Shown here: positions 23,896-34,792 of the stretch, piece by piece
Layout of the letters: every line of letters starts with the position of its first letter
Numbering within the stretch: position 1 is the first letter of the stretch
Source: Platerodrilus igneus
Lineage: Eukaryota > Arthropoda > Insecta > Coleoptera > Lycidae
Direction of reading: 5' to 3'
Length of the DNA stretch: 64,000 nt
NCBI GenBank assembly: GCA_036346225.1
Contig: JARFIW010000453.1
Location: 5,766,001-5,830,000 of the forward strand
Notes under the pieces: model-generated
The model's input: only the letters and a program-made list of their open reading frames with translations
What the model was told of the DNA's origin: nothing
Databases searched by the model: none
Made by a program: the position numbers and the translations under genes

Positions 23896-23960
23896 GAAGG
23901 ATTTCTTTCTTGTTGAAAGGTATCAGGAGACAATAAGTGATTTGAGAACTCTTTTAGGGT
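23896..23960. repeat. Satellite stub beyond BEL element
   Basis: The sequence gaaggatttctttcttgttgaaaggtatcagg...gagaactcttttaggg continues the ~92-bp unit broken at 1444. It ends where the gag-bearing LTR element array begins. Confidence 0.8.
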
Positions 23961-24284
23961 GAAAAACAGTTTGTTATGTAATGTGTGTTGGAACCGCTGT
24001 TAATTACCCGCATATGGTTTTTTCAACGTGTTACCTGCTGAGTTTCGACTACACCGCATAGTGTTCACACATTCTACGTGGAGTTACTTAGATGCTACAT
24101 AGTTTTTTTCGCATTAGAACTACATCGTAAACAACCACAGGTAAGTGTTATAGTAAACGCTTTGATTGAGTGTTCTTTTTAAAAGACATTTAATTATTTT
24201 CTGCTTGTTCACCTCTCTTAAATTCAATTATACAGTCCACTTCTAAATCTCACTTTTTGAGCTTTTGAAAATTACCGCAACACG

Positions 24285-25364
24285 TTACAGTTGTAATGGT
24301 GGTGGAGGCACATTTTGGGGCGAGAGTGAATAAGTAGGGCGAGCAGAAGAAGGAGTCGAATAGGAGGCAGAACTAGAAACGGAAGAAATTTTGTTAGAAG
24401 CTATATTTGCCGAAGAAGAGTAAGTTTTGATAGTAGGAGCGGGAGGACCTAAATGAAGTATCGAAGAGAATATAGAATGAGAAGTAGAAGAAGTTAGGCA
24501 ACTAAAGGTGAGGGCAGAATTTGAAGGATTATTCGAAGAGCTATTAGTAGTAGCATGACAGTTGGGACAGTTGTGGCGAGTAACTCCCTCACGTCCGCAA
24601 CCATAACAATGGAGTACTGTAGGACGAGTACAACGGGTCGAAACATGACCAGGTTTATCGCAATTAAAGTATACGACCTGACGAGTAGTAGTAGAAATAG
24701 GAAGAAGAACAGTAGAACATACGGAAGAAGTATCGCATCTACTCGTAGGCGTTGGAGAAATCTTAACAACTCGGTCATGTGAAGCAAAAATATTTTTTTC
24801 AATAGTAGTAGCCTTATAAACAAACTCCATGTGTTCAAAATGATGAATGAGTAAATTAGACGACTTCCAGTCAGAAAACCTATGCCGAAAACCACTGTAG
24901 AACCGCCACTGAAATTAGCAAACGCCGCTTTACGGCGCTGCCCTTTATAGTGACGGGTGCAAGAATATAAGAAGCTACCCGCTTCAAACACCCTTGCGCA
25001 GGAACACTTTATGTTTATCAAAAGTAATACTCAACTTGTATTAAACTGTGCAATTTACTGGCATAAAATATAACTTTTTTGGACGAGACATAAAAGTCAC
25101 TCTTGACATATATGTAACAACACATAATAATCAATCGCCTACTACTTAAGTTTAAATACATATGAGGCGCGTTTGCAACAACCACGATACCAAATTAAAG
25201 CTTTAGCCACTAATAATTCCACTGCAGACTCATATAACTGCAATTCGGATACAAGGTGCGCTCGTCGGAGTTTTTCAACTCGTTTCAAAAAATCATGTAC
25301 GGTGAGAGTGTTTAGATTACCAGAAAATTTTAAATTCCACTCCCACACTGGAAGACCTTATTAG
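24285..25364 (-). pseudogene. Gypsy-type gag, copy 1 (interrupted by a solo LTR)
   Basis: The gag core WNLKFSGNLNTLTVHDFLKRVEKLRRAH...ALIWYRG lies at 25348-25186. The zinc-knuckle region (FNCDKPGHVSTRC and CYGCGREGVTRHNC) and a Ser-rich C-terminus lie at 24830-24285. The two parts are separated by a 285-bp solo LTR. Gag packages the element's RNA in virus-like particles. The copy is inactive. Confidence 0.78.
24896..25180. mobile_element. Solo LTR of another LTR element
   Basis: The insert starts tgtagaaccgcc and ends gtttgcaaca (TG...CA), and is flanked by the 5-bp duplication accac at 24891-24895 and 25181-25185. Gag copy 2 at 31021-31031 keeps the uninterrupted site (gccgaaaaccacgaaacc), which proves the insertion. 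The orientation and parent family are not determined. Confidence 0.85.
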
Positions 25365-26003
25365 GAAGCCGAAAAAGAAGTCATTTTGTATACGAACAAG
25401 AAAGAAATGGGTAGATAGTAACTAAATAAAGGCTAACCGTAACTCGATAAAAGCTCAAAAGAAAAAATTGTTGCGAATACAGGACAATTTAAAACATATC
25501 CGACGAATAAACTTTGGGAACACCAATAGGAGGGAATCAACAAAATAGAAATTAAAATAGGGCTGTAGGGTAAAGGAAAAAGAAAAAAATCGGAAGAAAA
25601 AAACTAACTCTAGACTTGATGAGGAGAACAAAATATACAGAGCGGGACGGAAGAAAAAGAAAAATCTTGGGCGCCAGCGTTTTCAACGGACTAGGATTAT
25701 TGACGAAAACACAAGACCAATAATCTGAAATAAGCCAACCAATACTATTGAACGTAAGGGACGAAACAAGTAATATCAAGCCGAGAAAATGTGGGCCATG
25801 TAGGAACTTAGGCACTCACAATAATAAACAAAAAATCGGAGCCCAAATTAACTAAAATGAACTCGGAGCCAAAATAACTAAAATAAAATCGTAGCCCAAG
25901 TTAGATGAAACAAAATCGTAGCACAAGAAAATTAACGAAAACCAAATCACAGAAAAAATTAACTAAATAAAATCGCAGGCAAAATTAATAAAAAAAAAAT
26001 CGT

Positions 26004-26020
26004 GCTCACGTTGGGCGCCA
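26004..26020 (-). promoter_or_regulatory. Primer-binding site (tRNA-primed) after LTR B
   Basis: The minus strand reads TGGCGCCCAACGTGAGC, the usual form of a retroelement primer-binding site, 8 bp from the LTR end. The same site with small changes sits at 31837-31853 after LTR A. Confidence 0.75.
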
Positions 26021-26028
26021 ATATTTTA

Positions 26029-27342
26029 TGTTACGTATATTGACGTAACCTATAAAAAAAACAAGAAAGAGAAAGAAAGGATGACCCGGCTCAAACGGTG
26101 AGTGGGCGGTGTATTATACGTATAAGCACATAAAGGAAAGGCTGAAAAAAAATAGAAAAAAAAATATACACTCACTCATTCACACTCAGAACAAAACATA
26201 CAAAGGAAAAAAGAACTTATAATTAAACAAAATATTTACAGAACACAGTAAAAAATTATTCATGAAAATGACGAGCTGTAGTTTTTAGGTAATTACTCCC
26301 TGACATTATCTATTAAAAAAAACAAACGTAACCCTAAAAACCACAGCTTGAGATCATCGTAAATATAAACTTAACCTATATTTACAAGCATGATGGCAAC
26401 AACATTTTCAAATGTGCCAGCAAGTCTTTAAACCGTTTTTACAGTAATAAGTAGTATATTTTTAGTTATTTATAAACAAATAGTAAAGCATTAATAAAAG
26501 AGCAGTAAATACCAAAATAGTTCAATAATTTTCGTATATACGAATTAAATTTGGAAATGCCATATTTGAACGGTAAAATCCTAGGCGTTCTGGTTCCAAA
26601 GTAACAAGCGAATACAAAGTAAAACTCACCCTCGAGTTGCTGACGTCGAGGTTGAGTCAGTCGCTGGTCCACGTCAGCGAGTAGGTAGGCCTACGCCCAG
26701 AAAGAACGTGTTTGGGCTCCTATTACCAGAAAAAACGACAGCTCAAGGAATTAACGTGTCCCCCGCAGGAAGCTAGAATAATTACGAACAATAGATTAAT
26801 TTATTGAAAACCGAAAAGTACCGTTTTATAAACTCTAAATACGCACCACGCTATAATGCGTGCCAGCAAGTCGCATAAAGAAAAACGGAACGAAGCAAAA
26901 CAGGACGGATGTTTTCTTGTTGTTATTCAAACAGAAAGTGAATATTAAATTTGTTTAGTTAAAGCACCAAAGCTCAACGTAAACTTGTCGTCAAGGAAAT
27001 AAAACAGGAAAACCCTAATTTATTGAAACAATTTCGCCGAATTCTTTAAAAAGGGAAAACACACCAGCATTAATTAATGAATACTTGGAAAGATGCCTAT
27101 CTAATTATGGCGTAAATGACACGTTAAGGAATTCTTAGAAAGGATATTTATTTTTCTAAAGAGCAGGAAGAATTATCAAGTAAAATATATAGGATATTTA
27201 TTATTAATTGAAATACAATTTTAAGCACGCGAAAAGGTTATTTTAATTTACGGAATTAATTTTCGTGTTTAACGCCAAAGGAATTTAAGTTAAAAATTAT
27301 TGTATATAAACTAATCAATTATTTACGAAAATGAACGTAACA
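26029..27342 (-). repeat. LTR B, shared by two internal regions
   Basis: 1,314-bp LTR with ends tgttacgt...acgtaaca, homologous to LTR A. A purine tract (GGAAGGGATT on the minus strand, 27343-27353) lies outside its 5' edge, as expected for a 3' LTR. A primer-binding site and gag follow its other edge, as expected for a 5' LTR. A ~66-bp segment at ~26274-26340 is missing from LTR A. Confidence 0.85.
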
Positions 27343-28612
27343 AATCCCTTCCAGCAAATATTAAAGGGTCGGGGTCGGGAAGCAAAACAATGGTTGTGGG
27401 TAGGACCAACCAAAAATAATTCGTTTGAAAACTAAAAGAAAACTCGTTATACAAAAATAATAACGGAAACACTCCAAAAAAACTAAAAAAAAATTTCATC
27501 CGGCAAGACGGACCAATTAACGTGACAAAAACCAAAAATAAAAAAGACATAGGAAAAGGAAAAGGGTAACAATCATCAAGAACAAAGATTAAATGGTATT
27601 GACACTGAAAAAGTCGTCGGAGGACGGATATTTCTTGTGAAGAAACAGTAAGGTCTTCAACCTCAAAAGAAGTAAAGGAACAGCCAGAAGAGAATCCAAA
27701 AGTCAAGCCTCAAGTAAACAAAAGGTACAACAAGGGAGCACGAGAAGAAGAGAGGAGGAACGCTGGTAAAAGGAAACGACGTACTCTCAACTGTGGTAAC
27801 GAAGAATCGCAACAAACGAAAACCGAAAAAGAGAAATGCTGACTAGTCCTAAAGTCGACTGAATCGTGATTTCCGAAGAAAGAAAGACGGACTAGAAAGC
27901 ACCTACCACAGGAGCGGATGGACGAAACACAATCGGTCCAGGGATCGACAGCAAGGAAGACCAGCAAAAGGATAGGGAAAGGAAGGTGGAACGAAAGGAA
28001 CGAGAACGAAAAAAAAATCAAAAAGAATAACACCAACACCAAGTACAAAACCCAAAAAAAACTAAAGTCGTACAAAAGAAAATAAAACAAAATCCCAGTG
28101 TAGTTAGGTATGAGTAGGTGTGGGCGTGTACGTGCGTGTGTGTGTATGTGTGTGGAGATGTAAGAAGAGTGTGTGTATGTGTTATGCGTGTATAAAGTTT
28201 GCGTGTGTGTATGTGTTTGACCGCTGTAGTCGCCTTTTACGACAGGTAGGTCGTACCATGGGCTATTCTATTTCCGGACCCACTCGGGTGAAGAAGAAAA
28301 AAAACCCAAGAAGAGAGCAAAAGAAGGAGAATCAAACAGAAATGAGTGGCGGCATGAAGTGTGTGCGTTTATGAAGTGTGGTTATGTGTGTATGAAGTGT
28401 GTATGTGTATGTGCTGGACCGCTGTAGTCGCCTTTTACGACAGGCAGGTCGTACCGTGGGACTATTCTATTCCCGGACCCACACGGGTGAAGAAGAAAAA
28501 AGGAAAGCATACGAAAGAAACCCCAGTAAAACCGGGAAGTAAACCGAAATCGCAATATCCAAAAATCATGTCCGAGAGAGCAAAGTCGTCATAAGAATCA
28601 GAGACACGAGTA
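27343..28612. other. Noncoding 3' internal region of the gag element
   Basis: The sequence between the repeat-protein frame and the polypurine tract is A/G-rich on the plus strand to ~28100. A GT-rich stretch (~28110-28215 and 28355-28415) with two copies of a 75-bp block follows. Long pyrimidine-derived open frames exist on the minus strand (27323-28090), but they are compositional and I do not support a protein. Confidence 0.6.
28218..28497. repeat. Two direct copies of a ~75-bp GC-richer block
   Basis: The block ccgctgtagtcgcctttt..acgacagg.aggtcgtacc..gg.cccac.cgggtgaagaagaaaa occurs at ~28220-28298 and ~28421-28497, about 201 bp apart, each preceded by GT-rich sequence. The repeat resembles conserved blocks of some insect SINEs, but I cannot confirm identity. 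Confidence 0.7.
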
Positions 28613-29794
28613 CTAGGTATTGGGCTTAAGGCGTTTACGCCGCCAGAAGGAAAATGAAACAAGATCGAGGACATTAGGGTTTTGCCGACCTATATCCTCA
28701 GGTTCAGAAGGAGCATAGAATAAAGTCTGCCTCTTTTGGGCAGCTTTCTGCCAAATAGGAATAGCAGGGGGTGTAGGAGTTGTAGCACTATGTTTAGGAG
28801 GTGGCAAGGGTAGTTTAGAAAACTCAACACGCGTCATAGAAAGACGTTGTTTATTGTTAGCATGGGTGGTAACAAGGTCAACGGCAGAAAAGGAAACATC
28901 ATGGGTTGTCAGCATATCAACGTTGGAAAAAGAAAAAGTATTGGCTGTAAAAGAACCAACCTGACTAAAAGAAACACAAGCGGAACACACTTCAGTTACG
29001 TTAGAGAAAGGGACAGAAGTAGATAAAATTTCATTGAAGTTATGTGCAGGACTAGAAGTATCACAGTTAGGAAAGAAAACAGCATTGGTTGTGGAAGTAT
29101 CCACCTTATGAAAAGGAGCAGAATCATATAGAAGTTCGTCAGCATTAGATAGCAGAACATCAGCTAGGATGTCACCAACCTTAGTTAAAAGAACAGAAGT
29201 AAGTAGCATTTTGTCAGCATAAGAAAAAGGAGTAAGAGTAGGTAACGAAACAGGATCAGGTAAAGCTTTAACGACAACAGCAACAGGCATTATAGCTACG
29301 GGCTCACTAACTTCAACAGAACCTTCTCTATCCATATTAGAAATTATCTTCACTTCAGCTGCGGCTGTTATTACAGGCACGATAGAAATTTCTTTAGTAG
29401 AACAATTTAAGAAAGCAGGAACCTGTAGAATTTTAACAGCAACCGCAACAGATACTAAAGACACAGGTTCGTGAACTTCGACACAACCTTTGCTGACTAA
29501 ATTAGGAGTTATCGTTCATTTAGCTACAGCTATTATTGTAGGTACGACAGCAATTTCTTGACTAGAATCATTTAAGAAAGCAGGAACAGGTAAAATTTTG
29601 ACAAAAACGGAAGGAGGCATTAAAGATACAGGTCCATGGACTTCCGAAGGACCCTCGCAGACTGAATTAGAAGTTATGGTCATTACAGCGACCTTTGTGC
29701 TTGCAGACACGACAGAAAATTCTTTGGTAGAATCGTTTAGAAAAGCGGGAACAAACTCTTGAGAAGCTAGCTGCAAGTCACCAATTCGAAGCAT
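28613..29794 (-). CDS. Repetitive protein of unknown function in the gag element
   Basis: The frame has one in-frame stop (TGA at ~29516). The N-terminal half is three tandem 55-residue units (165-bp period: repeat marks at 29406, 29571 and 29736), each beginning VPAFLN and containing EVxEPV and a VKIL-like end. The second half is a series of ~13-residue units of the type SF-SxVD-x-x-TT, for example SNVDMLTTHDVSF and SAVDLVTTH. The C-terminus is Pro-rich then basic (FWRRKRLKPNT). No known catalytic motif, membrane segment or zinc finger is visible. It lies where pol would be in an autonomous element. Function is unknown; a structural or packaging role is only a guess. The 165-bp period being an exact multiple of three argues for coding selection at some stage. 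Confidence 0.6.
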
Positions 29795-30415
29795 GGGTTG
29801 TTGTTTCGTTTTTATGTAAAATAATTAAAGCTAAATTTTATCTCATTGAGTTTGTTGCTTATTTTTAAATCCGTTGCGCGTATTCAAAATTTAGTTAGAG
29901 TGGAAAATCCTTGAGTTTACCATAGCACACAGCCAGTGCCGTGAGTGTCGGAGCGCGGTTGCTAACGCGCATCCTTCGACAACTGGGTATCGATTGGAAA
30001 ATCCACGTTTCTACAAGTTTCGTTTGGTTTTTTGAATTGACCGCATCGATCGTGCCCGTCCTGCATGAATAAGAGTTCTCGTTTCGTAGTGAAAAACAGT
30101 TTGTTATGTAATGTGTGTTGGAACCGCTGTTAATTACCCGCATATGGTTTTTTTCAACGTGTTACCTGCTGAGTTTCGACTACACCGCATAGTGTTCACA
30201 TATTCTACGTGGAGTTACTTAGATGCTACATAGTTTTGTTCGCATTAGAACCACATCGTAAACAAACACAGGTAAGTGTTATAGTAAACAATTTGATTGA
30301 GTGATTTGTTTAAAAGACATTTAATTATTTTGTGCTTGTTCACCTCTCTTAAATTCAATTATACAGTCCACTTCTAAATCTCACTTTTTGAGCTTTTGAA
30401 AATTACCGCAACACG

Positions 30416-31173
30416 TTACAGTTGTAATGGTGGTGGAGGCACATTTTGGGGCGAGAGTGAATAAGTAGGGCGAGCAGAAGAAGGAGTCGAATAGGAGGCA
30501 GAACTAGAAACGGAAGAAATTTTGTTAGAAGCTATATTTGCCGAAGAAGAGTAAGTTTTGATAGTAGGAGCGGGAGGACCTAAATGAAGTATCGAAGAGA
30601 ATATAGAATGAGAAGTAGAAGAAGTTAGGCAACTAAAGGTGAGGGCAGAATTTGAAGGATTATTCGAAGAGCTATTAGTAGTAGCATGAGAGTTGGGACA
30701 GTTGTGGCGAGTAACTCCCTTATGTCCGCAACCATAACAATGGAGTACTGTAGGACGAGTACAACGGGTCGAAACGTGACCAGGTTTATCGCAATTAAAG
30801 CATACGACCTGACGAGTAGGAGTAGAAATAGGAGGAAGAACAGTAGACCGTACGTAAGAAGTATCGGATCTACTCGTAGGCGTTGGAGAAATCTTAACAA
30901 CTCGGTCATGTGAAGCAAAAATATTTTTTTCAATAGTAGTAGCCTTATAAACAAACTCCATGTGTTCAAAATGATGAATCAGTAAATTAGACGACTTCCA
31001 GTCAGAAAACCTATGCCGAAAACCACGAAACCAAATTAAAGCTTTAGCCTCTAATAATTCCACTGCAGATGCATATAACTGCAATTCGGATACAAGGTGC
31101 GCTCGTCGGAGTTTTTCAACTCGTTTCAAAAAATCATGTACGGTGAGAGTGTTTAGATTACCAGAAAATTTTT
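30416..31173 (-). pseudogene. Gypsy-type gag, copy 2
   Basis: Encodes the same gag as copy 1 without the solo-LTR insertion: core KRVEKLRRAHLVSELQLY...ALIWFRG, two Cys-His knuckles (CFNCDKPGHVSTRC and CYGCGHKGVTRHNC), then a Ser/Thr-rich tail to LSPQNVPPPPLQL. An in-frame TAA near 31168 replaces a Leu codon present in copy 1 (W-N-L-K), so the N-terminus is broken, but ~237 codons remain open. Confidence 0.8.
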
Positions 31174-31836
31174 AATTCCACTTCCACACTGGAAGACCTT
31201 GATAGGAAGCCGAAAAAGAAGTCATTTTGTGTACGAACAAGAAAGAAATGGGTAGAAAGTTACTAAATAAAGGCTAACCGTAACTCAATAAAAGCTCAAA
31301 AGAAAAAAATTGTTGCAAATACACGACAATTTAAAACATATCCGACGGATAAACTTTGGGAACACCAATAGGAGGGAATCAACAAAATAGAAATTAAAAT
31401 AGGGCTGTAGGGTAAAGGAAAAAGAAAAAAAATCGGAGGAAAAAAACTAACTCTAGACTTGATGGGGAGAACAAAATATACAGAGCGGAACGGAAGAAAA
31501 AAGAAAAATCTTGTGCGCCAGCGTTTTCAACGGACTAGGATTATTGGCGAAAACACAAGACCAATAATCTGAAATAAGCCAACCGATACTGTTGAACGTA
31601 AGCGACGAAACAAGTAATATCAAGCCGAGATAATGAGGGTCATGTAGGAACTTAGGCACTAACAATAATAAACAAAAATTCGGAGCACAAATTAACTAAA
31701 AAGAACTCGGAGCCAAAATAACTAAAATAAAATCGTAGCCCAAGTTACATGAAACAAAATCGTAGCACAGGAAAATTAACGAAAACTAAATTGACTAAAT
31801 AAAATCGCAGCCGAAATTAATATAAAAAAAAATCGT

Positions 31837-31853
31837 GGCGCACGTTGGGCGCC
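31837..31853 (-). promoter_or_regulatory. Primer-binding site after LTR A
   Basis: The minus strand reads TGGCGCCCAACGTGCGC, directly comparable with the site at 26004-26020 and separated from the LTR end by an 11-bp spacer. Confidence 0.72.
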
Positions 31854-31864
31854 AATATTTTTAA

Positions 31865-33121
31865 TGTTACGTACATTGACGTAACCTATAAAAAACCAAG
31901 AAAGAGAAAGAAAGGATGACCCGGCTGAATCGGTGAGTGGGCGGTGTATTATACGTATAAGCACGTAAAGGAAAGGCTGAAAAAAAAATAGAAAAAAAAA
32001 TATACACTCACTCATTCACACTCAGAACAAAACATACAAAGGAAAAAAGATTTTATATTTAAACAAAATATTTACAGGACACAGTAAAAAATTATTCATG
32101 AAAATGGCGTAACCCTAAAAACCACAGCTTGAGATCATCGTAAATATAAACTTAACCTATATTTACAAATATGATGGCAACAACATTTTCAAATGTGCCA
32201 GCAAGTCTTTAAACCGTTTTTACATTAATAAGTAGTATATTTTTGGTTATTTATAAACAAATAGTAAAGCATTAATAAAAGAGCAGTAAATACCAAAATA
32301 GTTCAATAATTTTCGTATATACGAATTAAATTTGGAAATGCCATATTTGAACGGTAAAATCCCAGGCGTTCTGGTTCCAAAGTAACGAGCGAATACAAAG
32401 AAAAACTCACCCTCGAGTTGTTGACGTCGAGGTTCAGTCAGTCGCTGGTCCACGTCAGCGAGTAGGTAGGCCTACGCCCAGAAAGAACGTGTTTGGCCTC
32501 CCATTATCAAAAGAAACGACAGCTCAAGGAATTAACGTGTCCCTCGCAGGAAGCTAGAATAATTACGAACAATAGATTAATTTATTGAAAACCAAAAAGT
32601 ACCGTTTTATAAACTCTAAATTCTCATCACGCTATAATGCGTGCCAGCAAGTCGCATAAAGCAAACGGAACGAAACAAAACAGGACGGATGTTTTCTTGT
32701 TGCTATTCGAACAGAAAGTGAATATTAAATTTGTTTAGTTAAAGCACCAAAGCTTAACGTAAACTTGTCGTCAAGGAAATAAAACAGGAAAACCCTAAGT
32801 TATTGAAACAATTTCGCCGAATTCTTTAAAAAGGGAAACACACCAGCATTAATTATTGAATACTTGGAAAGACGCCTATCTAATTATGGCGTAAATTCCA
32901 CGTTAACGAATTCTTAGAAAGGATATTTATTTTTCTAATGAGCAGAAAGAATTATCAAGTAAAATATATAGGATATCTATTATTAATTGAAATACAATTT
33001 TAAGCTCGCAAAAGGGTTATTTTAATTTACGGAAAAAATTTTCGTGTTTAACGCCAAAGGAATTTAAGTTAAAAATTATTGTATATAAACTAATCAATTA
33101 TTTACGAAAATGAACGTAACA
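31865..33121 (-). repeat. LTR A, 5' LTR of the gag element
   Basis: 1,257-bp LTR with tgttacgt...acgtaaca ends, homologous over its length to LTR B. Confidence 0.82.
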
Positions 33122-34230
33122 CATTGTTAGTTGTTCAAAGCTACTCATTAGTAATTATTAGTTTAGAGTCGGTCTCGAACTTCACAACTTTATCATTGTT
33201 GGTTGTCCAAGCTACTTATCCTAGTTGTAATTAAATTAATTAGTGAATATTAACTTTGAATATTTTTAATACGTTAATGAACATAACGTACCTGTTTTTT
33301 AGAAACCATTTGTACTTTCTGTATAAGAGTTTTTTGGCACAAAGTCTATTTAAAAAGACGCTCCAAAGGCCCAAAACCTATCTCGCCTTCCGAATAATTA
33401 GGTTTTTAGCGTTACCTGTCTTTTTTTGCCCGTTCTACTTCATCGCGGGCTGTTAGCCAAAGTCGTTTAGTTCTTCATTCCGACCGGCACTTTCTCGCCC
33501 TTGATTATTATGTTTATGTCTTTTTCTCTGTACCGTTACTCATATTCTAATTCTTAATTTTGGTACGACTTTTTCAAGGCTAGTGCCCAAATTTCTGTTC
33601 TTATTTCTTCTTTCGTTTCTGAAGTCGGCGTTTTTACAATTTAGAGAATTAGACAGAAACAAAGCAGGAAAAATGTTATGCAAAGCCTCCGTAAGACTCC
33701 ATAATTGGAGAAACTTTTTGTTAAGTATATTTAGAAAACTCGTTACTACAGACTGGTATATTACTATAAAACTTACTAAAGTTACATTCACTGAATGCTA
33801 TTTTGATATAGATATTATAATTAAGTCTAACAATATGTCTGTAAGCTTACTTTATGTAAATTATTGCAGGATTTTACAGACAAAAACAAATTGCTTCATA
33901 GTAAAGTTAATTTTGGAATACACAAACGCCCTCCTCCTACTTCCCTAGTTTAAAAATACCTCAGTAGATTACGAATCGTGCATACGAATCTGTACTATTA
34001 GCGAATTAATATTCGTTTTCATTTTCGGTTGAATGCTCGTTTATTATTTTACCATTTGTATAATTTTCGAATGCAGTTAATAATTTATCATAAATAAATT
34101 AGCTACTAATTAAACGCTAAAATATGAATACGTTAAACTAAATCAATGTGTCTGGAAACAGACTGCATTGATACGTACAGTGAATTTTAATATCTTGTTC
34201 AAATTTTCCGTATTGAGTTTAAAAAATAAC
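33122..34230. other. Upstream flank of the K2P gene
   Basis: About 1.1 kb of AT-rich sequence without a recognisable element or reading frame. It should contain 5' UTR or promoter sequence of the channel gene if exon 34231 is first, but I see no clear TATA or initiator that I would call. Confidence 0.4.
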
Positions 34231-34419
34231 ATGTCAAGGTACAACTATGATGCGGAAATAGCGGAGGAACCTCCAAGTACGTGCAATCGTATCGTTTGTG
34301 GAGTGTGGAAAACAATAACTTTTCTTTTTTCTCATATTACGTTAGTGACGTTGGTTGTGTCTTATTGTATTGGTGGAGCGAAGATGTTTGAATCTTTGGA
34401 AAGTCAACACGAGCGCGAA
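34231..34419 (+). CDS. K2P (TWIK-type) potassium channel, first coding exon
   Basis: Sixty-three codons from the ATG at 34231 (A at -3) to a consensus donor gaa|gtaagt at 34420. The N-terminus is cytosolic (residues 1-28, CNRIVCGVWK near the membrane). It is followed by transmembrane helix M1 (~29-53, ITFLFSHITLVTLVVSYCIG) and the start of the extracellular cap (GAKMFESLE). This pattern is characteristic of invertebrate TWIK-related two-pore channels, which set resting K+ leak at the plasma membrane. No earlier in-frame ATG is seen. The exon ends in phase 0 and reads directly into 54630. The frame is clean, unlike the transposons around it. The specific orthologue is not resolved. Confidence 0.85.
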
Positions 34420-34792
34420 GTAAGTGCATGCTTTTTATTAATTGTCTTGCTAATGTACTGTCGGGAGATTGTGCAGTTAGATATTTATTTAGTAAAAGGG
34501 TGTTGGTGTAGCTTACTTAATATAACAACCCAGAACTGCTTTAAGATGTCTGTGGGTTCTGGACAAACAAGTTACTGGGTCATATGTCAGAGTTTTAGAG
34601 TTTGGTAACATTTTACAAAATACTGTAAAAGTTTCTTAGTGCAGAAAATAAAGCGCGTCAACTTGGCCTATTCCAAATTGCAGCATATGCACCAGAAAGT
34701 ACTACCCTTGATGATTTCATTGGAAGGGTGGCAAAACCACGCACACTTAGGCCTCAATATGGCCCATTGTTCTGCCTTCTTATACCTAGTCC

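Larger units (their letters stand above)
23961..33121 (-). mobile_element. Array of a gag-bearing, pol-less Gypsy-type LTR element
   Basis: On the minus strand the order is LTR A (31865-33121), primer-binding site, gag copy 2, a second repetitive reading frame (29794-28613), polypurine tract, LTR B (26029-27342), primer-binding site and gag copy 1, then an abrupt end at 23961. LTR B is thus shared by two internal regions. The complete unit 26029-33121 is ~7.1 kb and shows no RT, RNase H, integrase or protease motif, so it must depend on enzymes made elsewhere. The two gag regions (23961-26028 and 30090-31864) and their LTRs are highly similar throughout. Confidence 0.75.

Noticed and set aside
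27323..28090. Two long hydrophobic minus-strand open frames
   Set aside because: They arise from A/G-rich plus-strand sequence; composition explains the Phe/Leu/Ser runs, and no domain is seen.
28120..28594. Plus-strand Cys/Val-rich open frames
   Set aside because: They are translations of GT-repeat DNA (CVYVCV patterns), not a cysteine-rich peptide.
34168..34230. N-terminal extension of the K2P exon
   Set aside because: The upstream in-frame start is TTG, not ATG; the first ATG is 34231, with good context.
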